Source: Candidatus Nanohaloarchaea archaeon (GTDB taxonomy: Archaea; Nanohalarchaeota; Nanosalinia; Nanosalinales; Nanosalinaceae). From it: 64,000 nt of DNA. Position numbers and translations under genes: made by a program. Below are positions 34,349 to 43,292 of this stretch, piece by piece; position 1 is the stretch's first letter; each line of letters begins with the position of its first letter. The DNA is taken from NCBI GenBank assembly GCA_014297435.1, contig JACOQA010000003.1:143460-207459 (forward strand), given 5' to 3'. The notes beneath the pieces were generated by a model. The model had not been told where the DNA came from. It ran no database searches and saw only the letters and a list, made by a program, of their open reading frames with translations.

Positions 34349-35145
34349 TAGAAGAGAACTAGTGGAAGCATGGATAAGAAGCCTACGACCAGACCTGTAG
34401 CCATCTCCTTTTTACCGCCGCCTTCAAGGTCTTCGCCCTCCTCAAGTCCTTCAGGTATCAAATGGTGTACAACAAGTACAGACATGGCGCCTGCTGCAAA
34501 ACCGAAGCCGTACGGAAGGAAAGCTCTTGCTAAAGTAACGAAGTAGTATGCGATCACGGCACCTATAGGCTGCGGAAGCGATGAGAATACAGCCCACCAG
34601 ACCATACTGTACTTCGAAAGACCTAATCGTTTGATAGGTATCGAAATAGCAAGACCCTCCGGAATGTTGTGTATAGAAATAGCTATAGTCATGAAGACTG
34701 CCAAAACCGGTACTGTAAAACCAAGGAAATCGATTCCTGCAGCCAAATTAAGATCTGCGAACGAGACGCCAATAGCCACGCCCTCGGGAAAGCTGTGAAC
34801 CGTTAAAATACCTAGAATTAGTACAAGTTTCGTAAAATCTGCTTTCGGAAGCTCTTCGGGTTCATAATTAAACCTGTGGATAACCTTGTCCGCTATAAAA
34901 ACAAGTACCCCGCCCAGAAAACCACCAGTTAAAACCTGAAATATAGTTCCCTCAGCCAGACCTTCTAATACCAGACCGAACACAGATGCGGAGATCATTA
35001 TTCCCGAGGCTAGACCCCATAGTCCGACCGTCCACCTATCTGAAACTTCATCCTTGAAGAAGTATGGCAAAGCTCCTAAACCGGTCGCTAAAGCAGTTAT
35101 AAGTCCTGAGATAAAGACCAGCGTGAACTCTGCAAGCGTGGTCAT
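34348..35145 (-). CDS. ZIP family divalent metal transporter
   Basis: 265 aa, about eight membrane helices. The metal-binding signatures are HSFPEG (H117, E121) in helix 4 and HNIPEG (H159, N160, E163) in helix 5, on either side of the PVLAVFMTIAISI helix. Predicted uptake or redistribution of Zn, Fe or Mn. The intracellular loop after helix 3 is short and not His-rich. Confidence 0.88.
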   Translation of the reverse strand: MTTLAEFTLVFISGLITALATGLGALPYFFKDEVSDRWTVGLWGLASGIMISASVFGLVLEGLAEGTIFQVLTGGFLGGVLVFIADKVIHRFNYEPEELPKADFTKLVLILGILTVHSFPEGVAIGVSFADLNLAAGIDFLGFTVPVLAVFMTIAISIHNIPEGLAISIPIKRLGLSKYSMVWWAVFSSLPQPIGAVIAYYFVTLARAFLPYGFGFAAGAMSVLVVHHLIPEGLEEGEDLEGGGKKEMATGLVVGFLSMLPLVLF

Positions 35146-35233
35146 AAACCAAAGTGTTTACTCCATGGTTAAGAGTGCTATGTTTCTGCGGGAACCATTT
35201 TAAGCCAGCCGAGCAAAAAACTTTCTACGGAAG

Positions 35234-38200
35234 ATGAGCCTGAAGCAGATAATCTCCGACCTCCGTTCAAGAGACGAAAAGTTCGAGAAAGAAATCGAGG
35301 AAGTCCAAAGCCAAGAGGAAGAGGAGATAGTTTCAGAAATTGACGAGGACATGAAGAGAATCGTCGAGCAGAAGAAATCAGAGTGGGAAGATGCATTTGA
35401 AAACTACAGAGAGGAAGACCGGGAAACTTTCATACAGGCTGTAGAACACATCAAAAACAACTTTATACAAGAACTGAGGAAGGACGTAAGACAGGTAACC
35501 GAGGAACACCATAAGGAAATAAGACAGAAACTTCTAGAGGAGCTGGATGAGTTCGAGGAGAACCAGAAAGAACTTAGCGAAGAGATCGAGCTAGAAGTCG
35601 AACACCAGAAACAAAGAATCGACAAGAGACTAGATGATAAGACGGAGGAGCTGGAGAAGCAGCTTGATCAGAAAATAGAAGAGTTAAACCAGGAAAGAGA
35701 AGATTTGGAGAAAAGCGTCGAGTCCAAATCTCAAGAAGTAGATGAAAAACTTGCAGAAGTAGATTCTAAACTTAAAGAAGCTAATGAAAGGATCGAATCA
35801 GGTCTCGAGTCTGAGAAGGAAGAGATAGAGCAACGGTTCGAACAACAGAACTCTGAACTTCAGAGAAGACAAAAGGAAGCTAAGAAAGAACTTGAGTCGA
35901 AGACTGAAGAGCTTGAAAATGAGATAAACGAAAAAGCAGAACAAGTTGAAAAAGAGTCGAGAGATCTACGTTCTAACTTTGGAGAGTTCAAACAGGACGT
36001 CAAGAGCAATATAGACGAACAAGAAGAGAAGATCGAAACAAGATTCAAACAGCAAAGAGAGAAGATCAAGAAGAAAGAAGAGGAACTGGATTCCAGATTC
36101 GAAGAGAGCCAGAAAAAGGTTGAGAAAACGCTAGAGGAAAAGGAAGAAGATTTAGAAGATAATCTAGAGAAGAAAAGCAGCAGTATAGATGAAAAAATCG
36201 ACCGGATAGAGTCCCAAATAGATGACCACGAGGAAAATGTTAGTTCACGTCTAGACCGGAGGGAGAAAGCCTTCGAAGAGAAGCAGAAACAACTTGAGAA
36301 AAAACTGGAGAAGAAAGAGGAAGAGTTGAATAGCCATCTAGAGGAGAAAAGTAACGAGCTAAACGAAGAAATAGATCAGATACGCTCCAAAGTCAAGAAA
36401 CACGAGGAAAATGTTGATTCCCGTTTCGAACAGAAGAAAAAAGAGTTGGAGGAGCGAGGAGATAAGTTAGAGAAGAAGGTCGAGGAAAACCACGACAACC
36501 TTGTCTCCAGGATCGAAACCAAGGAGAACGAAATAGATTCTGAACTTAAAGACCATCGACAAGAAGTGGATTCAAGGCTGGAAAACGAGTTTGAGAAGCT
36601 TGAAGACAAGATGGAACATGATAGTAAGCAACTAAGTGAAAAGTTCAAAGAAAAGTCAAAGCAGCTCGATCAGAGACTCGAGGACAAACTTGATACCGCT
36701 GTTTTCAAGAAGGAGAAACAAGAATTGTCGAAACAGATTTCAGAAATTGGAGAGGAACAGGAGAGAAACACTAGTCAGCTTCAGGACATAAACCAGGAAA
36801 TGGATAGTCTTAACGATAAACTAGATGATACAAAGGACGAATTCAATAATAGGATCGAATTTGAGAAAGAGTCACGTCAGGAAACCGTAGAAGAGCTTAA
36901 CCAGAAAATTGAAACGAAAGCGGACTCCAAAAAACTTGAGGAACGTGCACGTGAACTGGAGGACTCACTAGAGGAAACCTCTGAAGACCTAAGTAAAACA
37001 GAGGAAGAGTTTAACGGAAGACTTGAACAAAAGATAAGCGCAGAGGAGCTCGAAAATAGCATCAAATCAGCTAAAGAAGCTCTCTCAAACAGAATAGAGA
37101 AAAAAGCTGATAGCGAGGAAATCGAAGACAGTATAGAGGATCTTAGAAAAGAACTCAATGAATCAGAAGAGAAGATTGAAAACCATATAGAGACCAATAA
37201 AGAAAGATTAAGTTCGAAGGTAGAAGAGAAAGAACTTGACCAGAAAACGAAAGATTTGGAGGAAGAAATAGAGAAAATTGAGGAAAATGTCGAAAATTCA
37301 ATAGAGGACCAAGAAGAAAACATCGAGAGCTTTAGGTCTGATATTGAGGAAAGGATAGACGAAAAGCTGGAGGATTCGAAGGAGAAAAGAGAAGATATAA
37401 CAAAAAGGCTAAAACAGAAAGCAGAATCCTCAGAGATAGATAGCCTGAAAAAGGACATAGAGGATAGACCGAAGAACGAAAAGGTAGAAGAAAAGTTCGA
37501 AGAAGTTCTTGAAAACATAGCAGAGTATGAGAAGAAAGTTGAGGGAAATCAGGAGAACATAGATGATCTAAGTAAAGAATTAGAAAATAGAGTGGGCTCC
37601 GCAGCAGACAGAGAGGACCTGGAAGAACTCGAACAGAAACTAGAGGACTCTATAAGTGAAAAACCAGGAGAGGAAGAAATAAATGATCTAGAAAAGAAGA
37701 TTGAAAGCAAACCCGGTTTTGAAACCTTAGAGGAGGCTCTAAGGGAACGAATTGATTCAAAGGCTGACATTCAGAAGGTTGAAGATCTTGAGAAAAGACT
37801 TGAGGAAACAGCTGACGCAAGAATCGAGGACGAAATTGAAGAACTTGAAGAAAAAATCAGCGATGCTAAAGAAGTGGAGGAGGAACTTCAAACCGTGAAG
37901 AAGCGTCTTGAACAAATTGAAGAAAGCGATAACGCTACCGAATCAGATATTGAAAAAGTGAAACAGAGTCTCGAGAAAAAGATTCTAGAACCTAATGAAG
38001 TTAAGAGGATTGCTTCGAACACGCAGGAAGTTGAAAAGCTTGAGAAACGTATCAAGAATCTTGAAAACCAGGATCGCTCCGATCTAGAGAGAAGAGTCGA
38101 AAAGCTCGAGAAACAACTGGAACAGACCTCTAGCTCAACTGGGACAAGATCAAGACAGGAGAAAAAGGATTTCTTCGAGCCTTCAGATTTGGACAAGGGA

Positions 38201-38392
38201 ATGACAGGAAACAGGATGAAGGTAAAAGGAAAGTTGAACTTCCATGAGGAGACTTCGGGAACTTTCCTTTACTCTTTGAGAGGTTCTGATGACTGGGTTG
38301 TAGTGCGTTCAAGTCAGAAGTTAGAGGAAGGTTCTACAACACTTCAAGGAGAGCTGAAGATACATCACGGCGATCTCTACCTAGAGGTCTAG
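35234..38392 (+). CDS. Giant coiled-coil protein with conserved N- and C-terminal domains (long paralogue)
   Basis: 1052 aa. Residues 1-70 include the motif EQKKSEWEDAFENYREEDRE shared with the 316-aa protein at 31529. Residues about 75-965 are an almost unbroken Glu/Lys/Asp/Ser coiled coil with recurring DSRFE/EEKEEEL heptad-like units. Residues about 980-1052 are a beta-rich domain (DLDKGMTGNRMKVKGKLNF ... WVVVRSSQKLEEGSTTLQGEL), again shared with the paralogue. There is no Walker A/B pair, so it is not SMC/Rad50, and no signal peptide or membrane helix. I infer an intracellular filament, spacer or division/chromosome scaffold. Function unknown. Confidence 0.75.
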   Translation: MSLKQIISDLRSRDEKFEKEIEEVQSQEEEEIVSEIDEDMKRIVEQKKSEWEDAFENYREEDRETFIQAVEHIKNNFIQELRKDVRQVTEEHHKEIRQKLLEELDEFEENQKELSEEIELEVEHQKQRIDKRLDDKTEELEKQLDQKIEELNQEREDLEKSVESKSQEVDEKLAEVDSKLKEANERIESGLESEKEEIEQRFEQQNSELQRRQKEAKKELESKTEELENEINEKAEQVEKESRDLRSNFGEFKQDVKSNIDEQEEKIETRFKQQREKIKKKEEELDSRFEESQKKVEKTLEEKEEDLEDNLEKKSSSIDEKIDRIESQIDDHEENVSSRLDRREKAFEEKQKQLEKKLEKKEEELNSHLEEKSNELNEEIDQIRSKVKKHEENVDSRFEQKKKELEERGDKLEKKVEENHDNLVSRIETKENEIDSELKDHRQEVDSRLENEFEKLEDKMEHDSKQLSEKFKEKSKQLDQRLEDKLDTAVFKKEKQELSKQISEIGEEQERNTSQLQDINQEMDSLNDKLDDTKDEFNNRIEFEKESRQETVEELNQKIETKADSKKLEERARELEDSLEETSEDLSKTEEEFNGRLEQKISAEELENSIKSAKEALSNRIEKKADSEEIEDSIEDLRKELNESEEKIENHIETNKERLSSKVEEKELDQKTKDLEEEIEKIEENVENSIEDQEENIESFRSDIEERIDEKLEDSKEKREDITKRLKQKAESSEIDSLKKDIEDRPKNEKVEEKFEEVLENIAEYEKKVEGNQENIDDLSKELENRVGSAADREDLEELEQKLEDSISEKPGEEEINDLEKKIESKPGFETLEEALRERIDSKADIQKVEDLEKRLEETADARIEDEIEELEEKISDAKEVEEELQTVKKRLEQIEESDNATESDIEKVKQSLEKKILEPNEVKRIASNTQEVEKLEKRIKNLENQDRSDLERRVEKLEKQLEQTSSSTGTRSRQEKKDFFEPSDLDKGMTGNRMKVKGKLNFHEETSGTFLYSLRGSDDWVVVRSSQKLEEGSTTLQGELKIHHGDLYLEV

Positions 38393-38790
38393 ATTTCTGA
38401 CCTGATCTCTTCTGCTAATTTCTCTCCACTCTTTAGTTCAGTTCTATCATACTCAATTTCAATCTCTTCGCCAGTGTATCTTGGAGTTATATGGAAGTGC
38501 ATATGCATGACTTCCTGTCCAGCAACCTCCCCATTATTTTGCTCGACGTTTACACCTTCCGCGTTGAATGCATCTTTTACAGCGGTCGAAACTTTCACTA
38601 TACCGTTCCACATGTAGTCCATGTCGTGGGCTTCATGTATGGTTTCAACGTGTTTCTTTGGTACAACCAATGCATGACCTTTTGAAACCGGTTCTGCGTC
38701 AAGGAATGCGATTAGGTCGTCTGTCTCGTAAATCTTGTGCGAAGGTAGGTCTCCTTCGATTATTTTACAGAAAACACAGTCATCATTCAT
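38389..38790 (-). CDS. HIT family hydrolase
   Basis: 133 aa with N-terminal zinc-like CVFCKI and the histidine triad H96-M-H98-F-H100 in QEVMHMHFH. HIT proteins hydrolyse nucleoside phosphoramidates or dinucleoside polyphosphates. Convergent with the coiled-coil gene (4-base overlap). Confidence 0.92.
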   Translation of the reverse strand: MNDDCVFCKIIEGDLPSHKIYETDDLIAFLDAEPVSKGHALVVPKKHVETIHEAHDMDYMWNGIVKVSTAVKDAFNAEGVNVEQNNGEVAGQEVMHMHFHITPRYTGEEIEIEYDRTELKSGEKLAEEIRSEI

Positions 38791-38879
38791 GTAAAAACTG
38801 TTTATCTTCCAACTCTAAATAGTTGAATTCCAGAGCTTGACCACGTTTAAAAGTGTTGTACCCCCCTGTAAAGTTATAG

Positions 38880-38954
38880 GCGGCCGTGGTGTAGTCTGGC
38901 CAATCATTTCGGCCTTTCGAGCCGATGACCCGGGTTCAAATCCCGGCGGCCGCA
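38880..38954 (+). tRNA. tRNA-Glu (anticodon UUC)
   Basis: Acceptor GCGGCCG/CGGCCGC with discriminator A; D arm TGGTGTAGTCTGGCCAATCAT; anticodon loop CTTTCGA (TTC); T loop TTCAAAT on CCGGG/CCCGG. No intron. Confidence 0.94.
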
Positions 38955-38989
38955 TATCCTTTATCGTTTCTATAAAATCTAAGTAAAAT

Positions 38990-39472
38990 ATGGTCGAACC
39001 TCTTTCAGTAGCACTCGGAGCAGTTATCAAGGAAGGAAAAGTTCTTCTTGTCAAAAGAGAATCTAACAACTTCAAGAACCTTTACGGTTTTCCAGGCGGC
39101 AAAATAGAGGGCGAGGAGCATATCCGCGATGCGTTAAAAAGAGAAATTGAAGAGGAAACAGGCTTTGAAACAAGTCTTAAACGTCACTTAGGGACCGTGT
39201 CGGAAAAGATAGAGAATCCTGAAAGCCATTCTCCAGTATTATTACATTTCTTCGAGATGAAAATTGAAAGAAAAAGTTCTGAATCGGAAATGGAGACAAG
39301 TTGGTTTGAACTTGAAACAATATCACAAAATGAGAACTCTATTATCCCCAGCGGCTCTCAGATGATACAGGAAATTGTTAAGAATGGAAAAAGAGGCTAT
39401 TTCGAGAGCAACATAGTTAAGAAAAGCAAAAAAGCTTATTTAGATAGATTCGACAAAATAGGAAAGAATTAG
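38990..39472 (+). CDS. Nudix hydrolase
   Basis: 160 aa; Nudix box from GG at 36-37 through EEETG at 54-58, preceded by the FPGG strand. The C-terminal 50 residues are basic and divergent. Possibly an ADP-ribose or NTP-cleaning enzyme. It starts 36 bases after tRNA-Glu and ends in a 4-base convergent overlap with the next gene. Confidence 0.85.
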   Translation: MVEPLSVALGAVIKEGKVLLVKRESNNFKNLYGFPGGKIEGEEHIRDALKREIEEETGFETSLKRHLGTVSEKIENPESHSPVLLHFFEMKIERKSSESEMETSWFELETISQNENSIIPSGSQMIQEIVKNGKRGYFESNIVKKSKKAYLDRFDKIGKN

Positions 39473-40071
39473 TGGATGTCGTGACCTCTTTCCCGGTCAC
39501 GCTGCCTAAGTGCCTCGTCCACTGATTTATCTTCGTGCTCTTCCGCCGAGTCAATTATGTCGCGTACTCTTTCGTTTCCAGAGTATTCGGGTCTTAGGTC
39601 GCCTCTAAACAGGTCTTCGAGGTCGTCCCATTTCTCCTTGTGGATCATCTCCTGTACATCCTCTCTTTTCAGCATGTCTACAACCTCTTCCCGATCCATC
39701 TCTTCTAGGTCCTGAACGATTCCTTGGTCCTCCATAAGGTTCTGTTTCCTTTTTACAGCGATCAGTCCGTTTACTACTCTGAGTGCGTCCATCATCTGGG
39801 CGTGTTCGTTGTGGTAGATCGCCATCTCGTCTTCAATAGATGCAATCTCTTCGGCCAGTTCTTCTTCAAGAAGATCGTCGTCCGTCCCTCTTAATCTTTC
39901 GAATTTTCTTCTTCTTTTCTCAGCCAGACCTTCATGCTTGTCTCTTTTTAGTTCCATGTCGGCACGGATCTCTGATTTTTCTTCCATAAGTTCGTCGAGA
40001 TCCATGTGCTCGATTTTTACAGCATCATCCTGCGTAAATCTGTCGATTATACCGCTTAATACAGCTACCAT
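39469..40071 (-). CDS. Hypothetical helical coiled-coil protein, 200 aa
   Basis: Not recognised. Two long helices: about 35-85 (EIRADMELKRDKHEGLAEKR region) and 100-145, then short acidic helices; very charged, soluble. The overall look resembles ESCRT-III/Snf7-like or other two-helix hairpin proteins, but I see no conserved motif that would prove it. Confidence 0.55.
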   Translation of the reverse strand: MVAVLSGIIDRFTQDDAVKIEHMDLDELMEEKSEIRADMELKRDKHEGLAEKRRRKFERLRGTDDDLLEEELAEEIASIEDEMAIYHNEHAQMMDALRVVNGLIAVKRKQNLMEDQGIVQDLEEMDREEVVDMLKREDVQEMIHKEKWDDLEDLFRGDLRPEYSGNERVRDIIDSAEEHEDKSVDEALRQRDRERGHDIH

Positions 40072-40103
40072 ATACCAATATTGAATATTTTGAACTAAAT
40101 AGG

Positions 40104-40415
40104 TTAACTATAGTTCTGCCTGAAAGCATTCCAGCGATACCTGAGGGTCTTGAAACATTCCTTCGCGGGATCACCCTGCTCAAAGAACATCCTCTTCCAA
40201 CCACTCTCCGTCTCAACCTTTATGTTGGGAAACATGGACTCAGGCTGGAATTCCAACGATTCAATCTTCGAGAAATGTAGTTTGTCCACAAGTTCATCAG
40301 AATCGAAGTTCTCTTCTATACGTTCCCAGTCCTGATTCTGATTCCTGTCTCTTTCGACATGTTCGGTCGAGACTGCTACCTCTCCAAGCTCGGAGTCGAA
40401 CTCATCATGCTCCAT
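40104..40415 (-). CDS. Hypothetical protein, 103 aa
   Basis: Not recognised. I start at the ATG at 40415; an in-frame TTG lies at 40445. The middle carries a PH/GRAM-like strand pattern (HFSKIESLEFQPESMFPNIKVE then GWKRMFFEQGDPAKECFKTL), the latter with a helix as in small PH-like domains. Lies 32 bases before the 200-aa gene on the same strand. Confidence 0.45.
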   Translation of the reverse strand: MEHDEFDSELGEVAVSTEHVERDRNQNQDWERIEENFDSDELVDKLHFSKIESLEFQPESMFPNIKVETESGWKRMFFEQGDPAKECFKTLRYRWNAFRQNYS

Positions 40416-40456
40416 AACAGTATTTTTGAAACAATTACTTTTCAACTGTACGCCAA

Positions 40457-41155
40457 TTATTCTCCTTCGTAACTCCCTTCCTGTCTACGGAAAGGTTCCT
40501 CGTCCATCTCCTCTCTTACATGTGCAACTATTCCAGGAGTTCTCGCGATAATAAAGATTCCTTTTCCAAGCCTCCAATCCCAGCCGATCTCAGACATGAC
40601 AGCGGCTATAGCGCCGTCCACATTCAGAACCAGGTCGACCTTTTTGTCTGCAAGCTCTTGCTTCAATTCCAGCATATTCTCAATACTTTCGCCGTCAAAA
40701 CCGTTTTCACGTGCTTTCTCCAGTATTTTCTGGGCTCTCGGATCTTCTTCCTCGTAGACCTTGTGTCCTAAGCCAGGAACTCTTTCACCCTCTTCAAGCT
40801 TTTCCTCAACTATTTTTTCCGCAGACTTCGAAGACTGAACCAGTTTCATCGCCTCCTCGATCGCCCCGCCATGAGAGTCGCCTAAAGCAAGTATTCCGGC
40901 AGCTACCGAAGCATTCATCGAGTTCCCGCCGCTCTGAACCGTTCTAGCTGAAACAGTTGAAGGATTTCCAACACCATGGTCGATTGAGCTTGAAAGGACT
41001 GTATTGAATACTTCAGATTCCTCATCTGTAGGCCTCTCACCTTTCAGTATCAGGTAAATTGCATCGGAGAAACCCATCTCCATGACCTCCTCGAGTTTCT
41101 TTCCTCTTACTACAGCTTCTTCTCCCGACGATGAGATTTCTGTCTCCCAGTCCAT
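40457..41155 (-). CDS. Citryl-CoA lyase / citrate synthase-family catalytic domain
   Basis: 232 aa, much shorter than citrate synthase (about 380-430 aa) but the size of citryl-CoA lyase. Catalytic triad equivalents are H95 (GDSHGGA), H131 (GLGHKVY..EDPRA) and D180 (LNVDGAI); the DHGVGNPSTVSARTV segment (59-73) and ARTPGIVAHVREE (204-216) are family hallmarks. With the synthetase-like genes nearby it could complete an ATP-citrate-lyase-type reaction: citryl-CoA to acetyl-CoA and oxaloacetate. A minimal citrate synthase is the alternative. Confidence 0.75.
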   Translation of the reverse strand: MDWETEISSSGEEAVVRGKKLEEVMEMGFSDAIYLILKGERPTDEESEVFNTVLSSSIDHGVGNPSTVSARTVQSGGNSMNASVAAGILALGDSHGGAIEEAMKLVQSSKSAEKIVEEKLEEGERVPGLGHKVYEEEDPRAQKILEKARENGFDGESIENMLELKQELADKKVDLVLNVDGAIAAVMSEIGWDWRLGKGIFIIARTPGIVAHVREEMDEEPFRRQEGSYEGE

Positions 41156-41206
41156 ACATAGTATTCAAAGCCATCAAAATAAATGAGTAGGGACGAAAAC
41201 ACGCTC

Positions 41207-41782
41207 ATGAAACTGAAACTTGTACTAGCTCTGGCGGTAGTTGCCTCCGGATGTATAGGATCAACGACATATACTTCGGAACAGGCATCAAACGCATTAC
41301 CTGAACTAGAAGACTTGAGATCATCAAGTTTCCACAGCCAGCTCGAAGATGGAAACCAGTACTCCTTAACTACGAATAATCAGGAAGAAAGAAAGACTGT
41401 CGAGAAAGAGAATCATACGATGTTCACAAGGCAGTTCATGATAATGCCAGAGAGCTCAAATATCCCTGTTGTAGAAAGTTCTGCACCTATAATTATCATA
41501 GGAAGCGTATACCATTTTAACGATACAAGCTCAGCAAAGCAGAACTACGACAAAGCAGTCTTCCAGAAGAAGGATGTTATTGCAGACGAAATCTGGCAGA
41601 TAGAAAACAGGAGCTTCGGACGCGTGGCCAAGATAAATGTTTCTTCAGGGTCCAAGCTTACTGAGGTAACCTCTAGGGAACAAAACGTTTACCTACAAGC
41701 AAGTACCGCCAATATCGAAGAATTCAAGGTTGATGAAGCCCGTGAAATCCTCAAGAGAATGCGGGAGAAACTGAAATCATAG
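41207..41782 (+). CDS. Secreted lipoprotein
   Basis: I start at the ATG at 41207 (an earlier in-frame ATG at 41183 would place eight charged residues before the signal). The signal peptide KLKLVLALAVVASGC has lipobox ASGC. The mature part (about 175 aa) is a mixed alpha/beta domain with no recognised family. It is transcribed against the flanking lyase and synthetase genes and overlaps the latter's stop by 6 bases. Confidence 0.65.
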   Translation: MKLKLVLALAVVASGCIGSTTYTSEQASNALPELEDLRSSSFHSQLEDGNQYSLTTNNQEERKTVEKENHTMFTRQFMIMPESSNIPVVESSAPIIIIGSVYHFNDTSSAKQNYDKAVFQKKDVIADEIWQIENRSFGRVAKINVSSGSKLTEVTSREQNVYLQASTANIEEFKVDEAREILKRMREKLKS

Positions 41783-42667
41783 GATCTGCTTAAGTCTGTT
41801 CCCTATCTCGTGGTGTACCTCAACTACTTCCGCACCTGCATCTCTCAAGGCTTTCTTCTTCCCGGAAGGCGTTCCCCTGTCACCTCTTATTATTGCTCCT
41901 GCGTGGCCGTACTTCTTTTCCGGCATCGACTCCGTAAACTGTCCGGCAATAAAACCGACTAAAGGCTTCGAGAAACCACCTTTTCTGACCAGTTCGGCAG
42001 CTTTCTCCTCGTAAGTTCCGCCAAGCTCGCCGTACATCACTACTGCATCGGTCTGACTGTCCTCTTCGAACATTTCAAGAGCTTCACTGTAGCTTGTGCC
42101 ACAGAGAACATCACCGCCTATCGCCACGGCAGTAGAAACCCCGAAACCGGCCTGTCTCAAGACCCATGCTGTCTCTGTAGTCATACCGCCGCTTTTGGAG
42201 ACTAAACCGATTCTGCCTTTCTTGAAAACTTTTTCAGGGTTTGATCCTCCGATAGGTCCGATCTTGGTCTTTCCAGGAGATATTATGCCGACAGATGTAG
42301 GTCCGACCACGCGAACATTATTTCTTGAAGCCTTTCTGTAGATTTCGTAGGAGTCCTTTGTTGGAATCCTTTCTGTAACGATATTCAGGAGCTCTAAGCC
42401 GTTTTCGATAGCTTCGAAAGCTGCATCCTTAGCGGCAAAAGGCGGAACATAGATTAGAGAGGTATTGATCTCCGGGTGGTTTTCAAGAGCTTGTTTTACA
42501 GTATTATAGACCGGGACTCCAGCCGCTTCCTCACCTTTCTTTCCCGGAGTGACTCCTGCCACCACCTCAGTTCCGTACTCTATCATCTCTGGAACTTTCT
42601 CGGATGCTTCTCTACCCGTAATTCCCTGGACAAGAACTTTGGTATCTTCATCTACTAGTATAGACAT
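41777..42667 (-). CDS. Succinyl-CoA/citryl-CoA synthetase alpha subunit
   Basis: 296 aa. CoA-binding Rossmann start VLVQGITGREAS (12-22), the VGPTSVGIISPG segment, and the phosphohistidine H255 in KKYGHAGAI. These define the alpha subunit of NDP-forming acyl-CoA synthetases. Sequence alone does not separate succinate from citrate as substrate; the beta subunit and neighbouring lyase suggest citrate (inference). It overlaps the HAD gene by 20 bases. Confidence 0.85.
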   Translation of the reverse strand: MSILVDEDTKVLVQGITGREASEKVPEMIEYGTEVVAGVTPGKKGEEAAGVPVYNTVKQALENHPEINTSLIYVPPFAAKDAAFEAIENGLELLNIVTERIPTKDSYEIYRKASRNNVRVVGPTSVGIISPGKTKIGPIGGSNPEKVFKKGRIGLVSKSGGMTTETAWVLRQAGFGVSTAVAIGGDVLCGTSYSEALEMFEEDSQTDAVVMYGELGGTYEEKAAELVRKGGFSKPLVGFIAGQFTESMPEKKYGHAGAIIRGDRGTPSGKKKALRDAGAEVVEVHHEIGNRLKQIL

Positions 42668-43292
42668 TTCTATTCACCTTCTCCGCTATTCTTTGGACCT
42701 CGAGACCCCCAATTTTCTCGTAATCTTCGTTCTTTCCGAATACTTTGTACTGCTCTACAAGAACAAAGCTCATTCCGACTTTGCGGCACGCCGGATCTCT
42801 TTCTAGGTTGTTCCCGAAGTAGACAAACTTACCTGGTCCGGAATCTCTTTTTTCGACAAAAGCCTCAAAGATCTCGGTTTCAGGCTTCTCCACACCAACT
42901 TCTTCAGATACAACCAGTCCTTTGTATGGAACTTCGTGAGATTCGAGTTGATCTCTGAACCATTCTTTGCCTTTCTGCGAGTTGTCGCTGATAAAACCAA
43001 TTTTACCGAACTTTTCCGAGCATTTTCTAAGGAACTTGAAGACACCTTTCTTCTCCATAAAATGCTTCTCTCTTTCTTCATACCTCTTAACGACTTCTTC
43101 AGGGTCGGTGCCGCTTAAACCGTGTTTTTCCATGTATCTCTCGACGTGAGACGGATTGTATATTCTGAAATTGTTTACATTGAAATGTGGAACCTCTTCG
43201 CCGTTCTCCCTGAAAACATCATCAATTAACTCATTCTGGAGTTTTGATGAAGGTATCAATGTATCTCCAATATCGAAGACTGGTGTTTTCAT
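42648..43292 (-). CDS. HAD-family hydrolase
   Basis: 214 aa. HAD motif I in FDIGDTL (D7, D11), motif II in GFISDNSQKG, motif III lysine in VGVEKPETEIF, and motif IV in YFGNNLERD. The cap is helical (subfamily I). Placed inside the acyl-CoA synthetase operon, overlapping both neighbours (4 bases with beta, 20 with alpha), so it may remove a phosphate side product or act as a house-cleaning phosphatase for the pathway. Confidence 0.8.
   Translation of the reverse strand: MKTPVFDIGDTLIPSSKLQNELIDDVFRENGEEVPHFNVNNFRIYNPSHVERYMEKHGLSGTDPEEVVKRYEEREKHFMEKKGVFKFLRKCSEKFGKIGFISDNSQKGKEWFRDQLESHEVPYKGLVVSEEVGVEKPETEIFEAFVEKRDSGPGKFVYFGNNLERDPACRKVGMSFVLVEQYKVFGKNEDYEKIGGLEVQRIAEKVNRNVYTSR

Noticed and set aside
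35234..38392. SMC/Rad50-type ATPase
   Set aside because: The long coiled coil suggested it, but there is no Walker A or Walker B/signature motif at either end.
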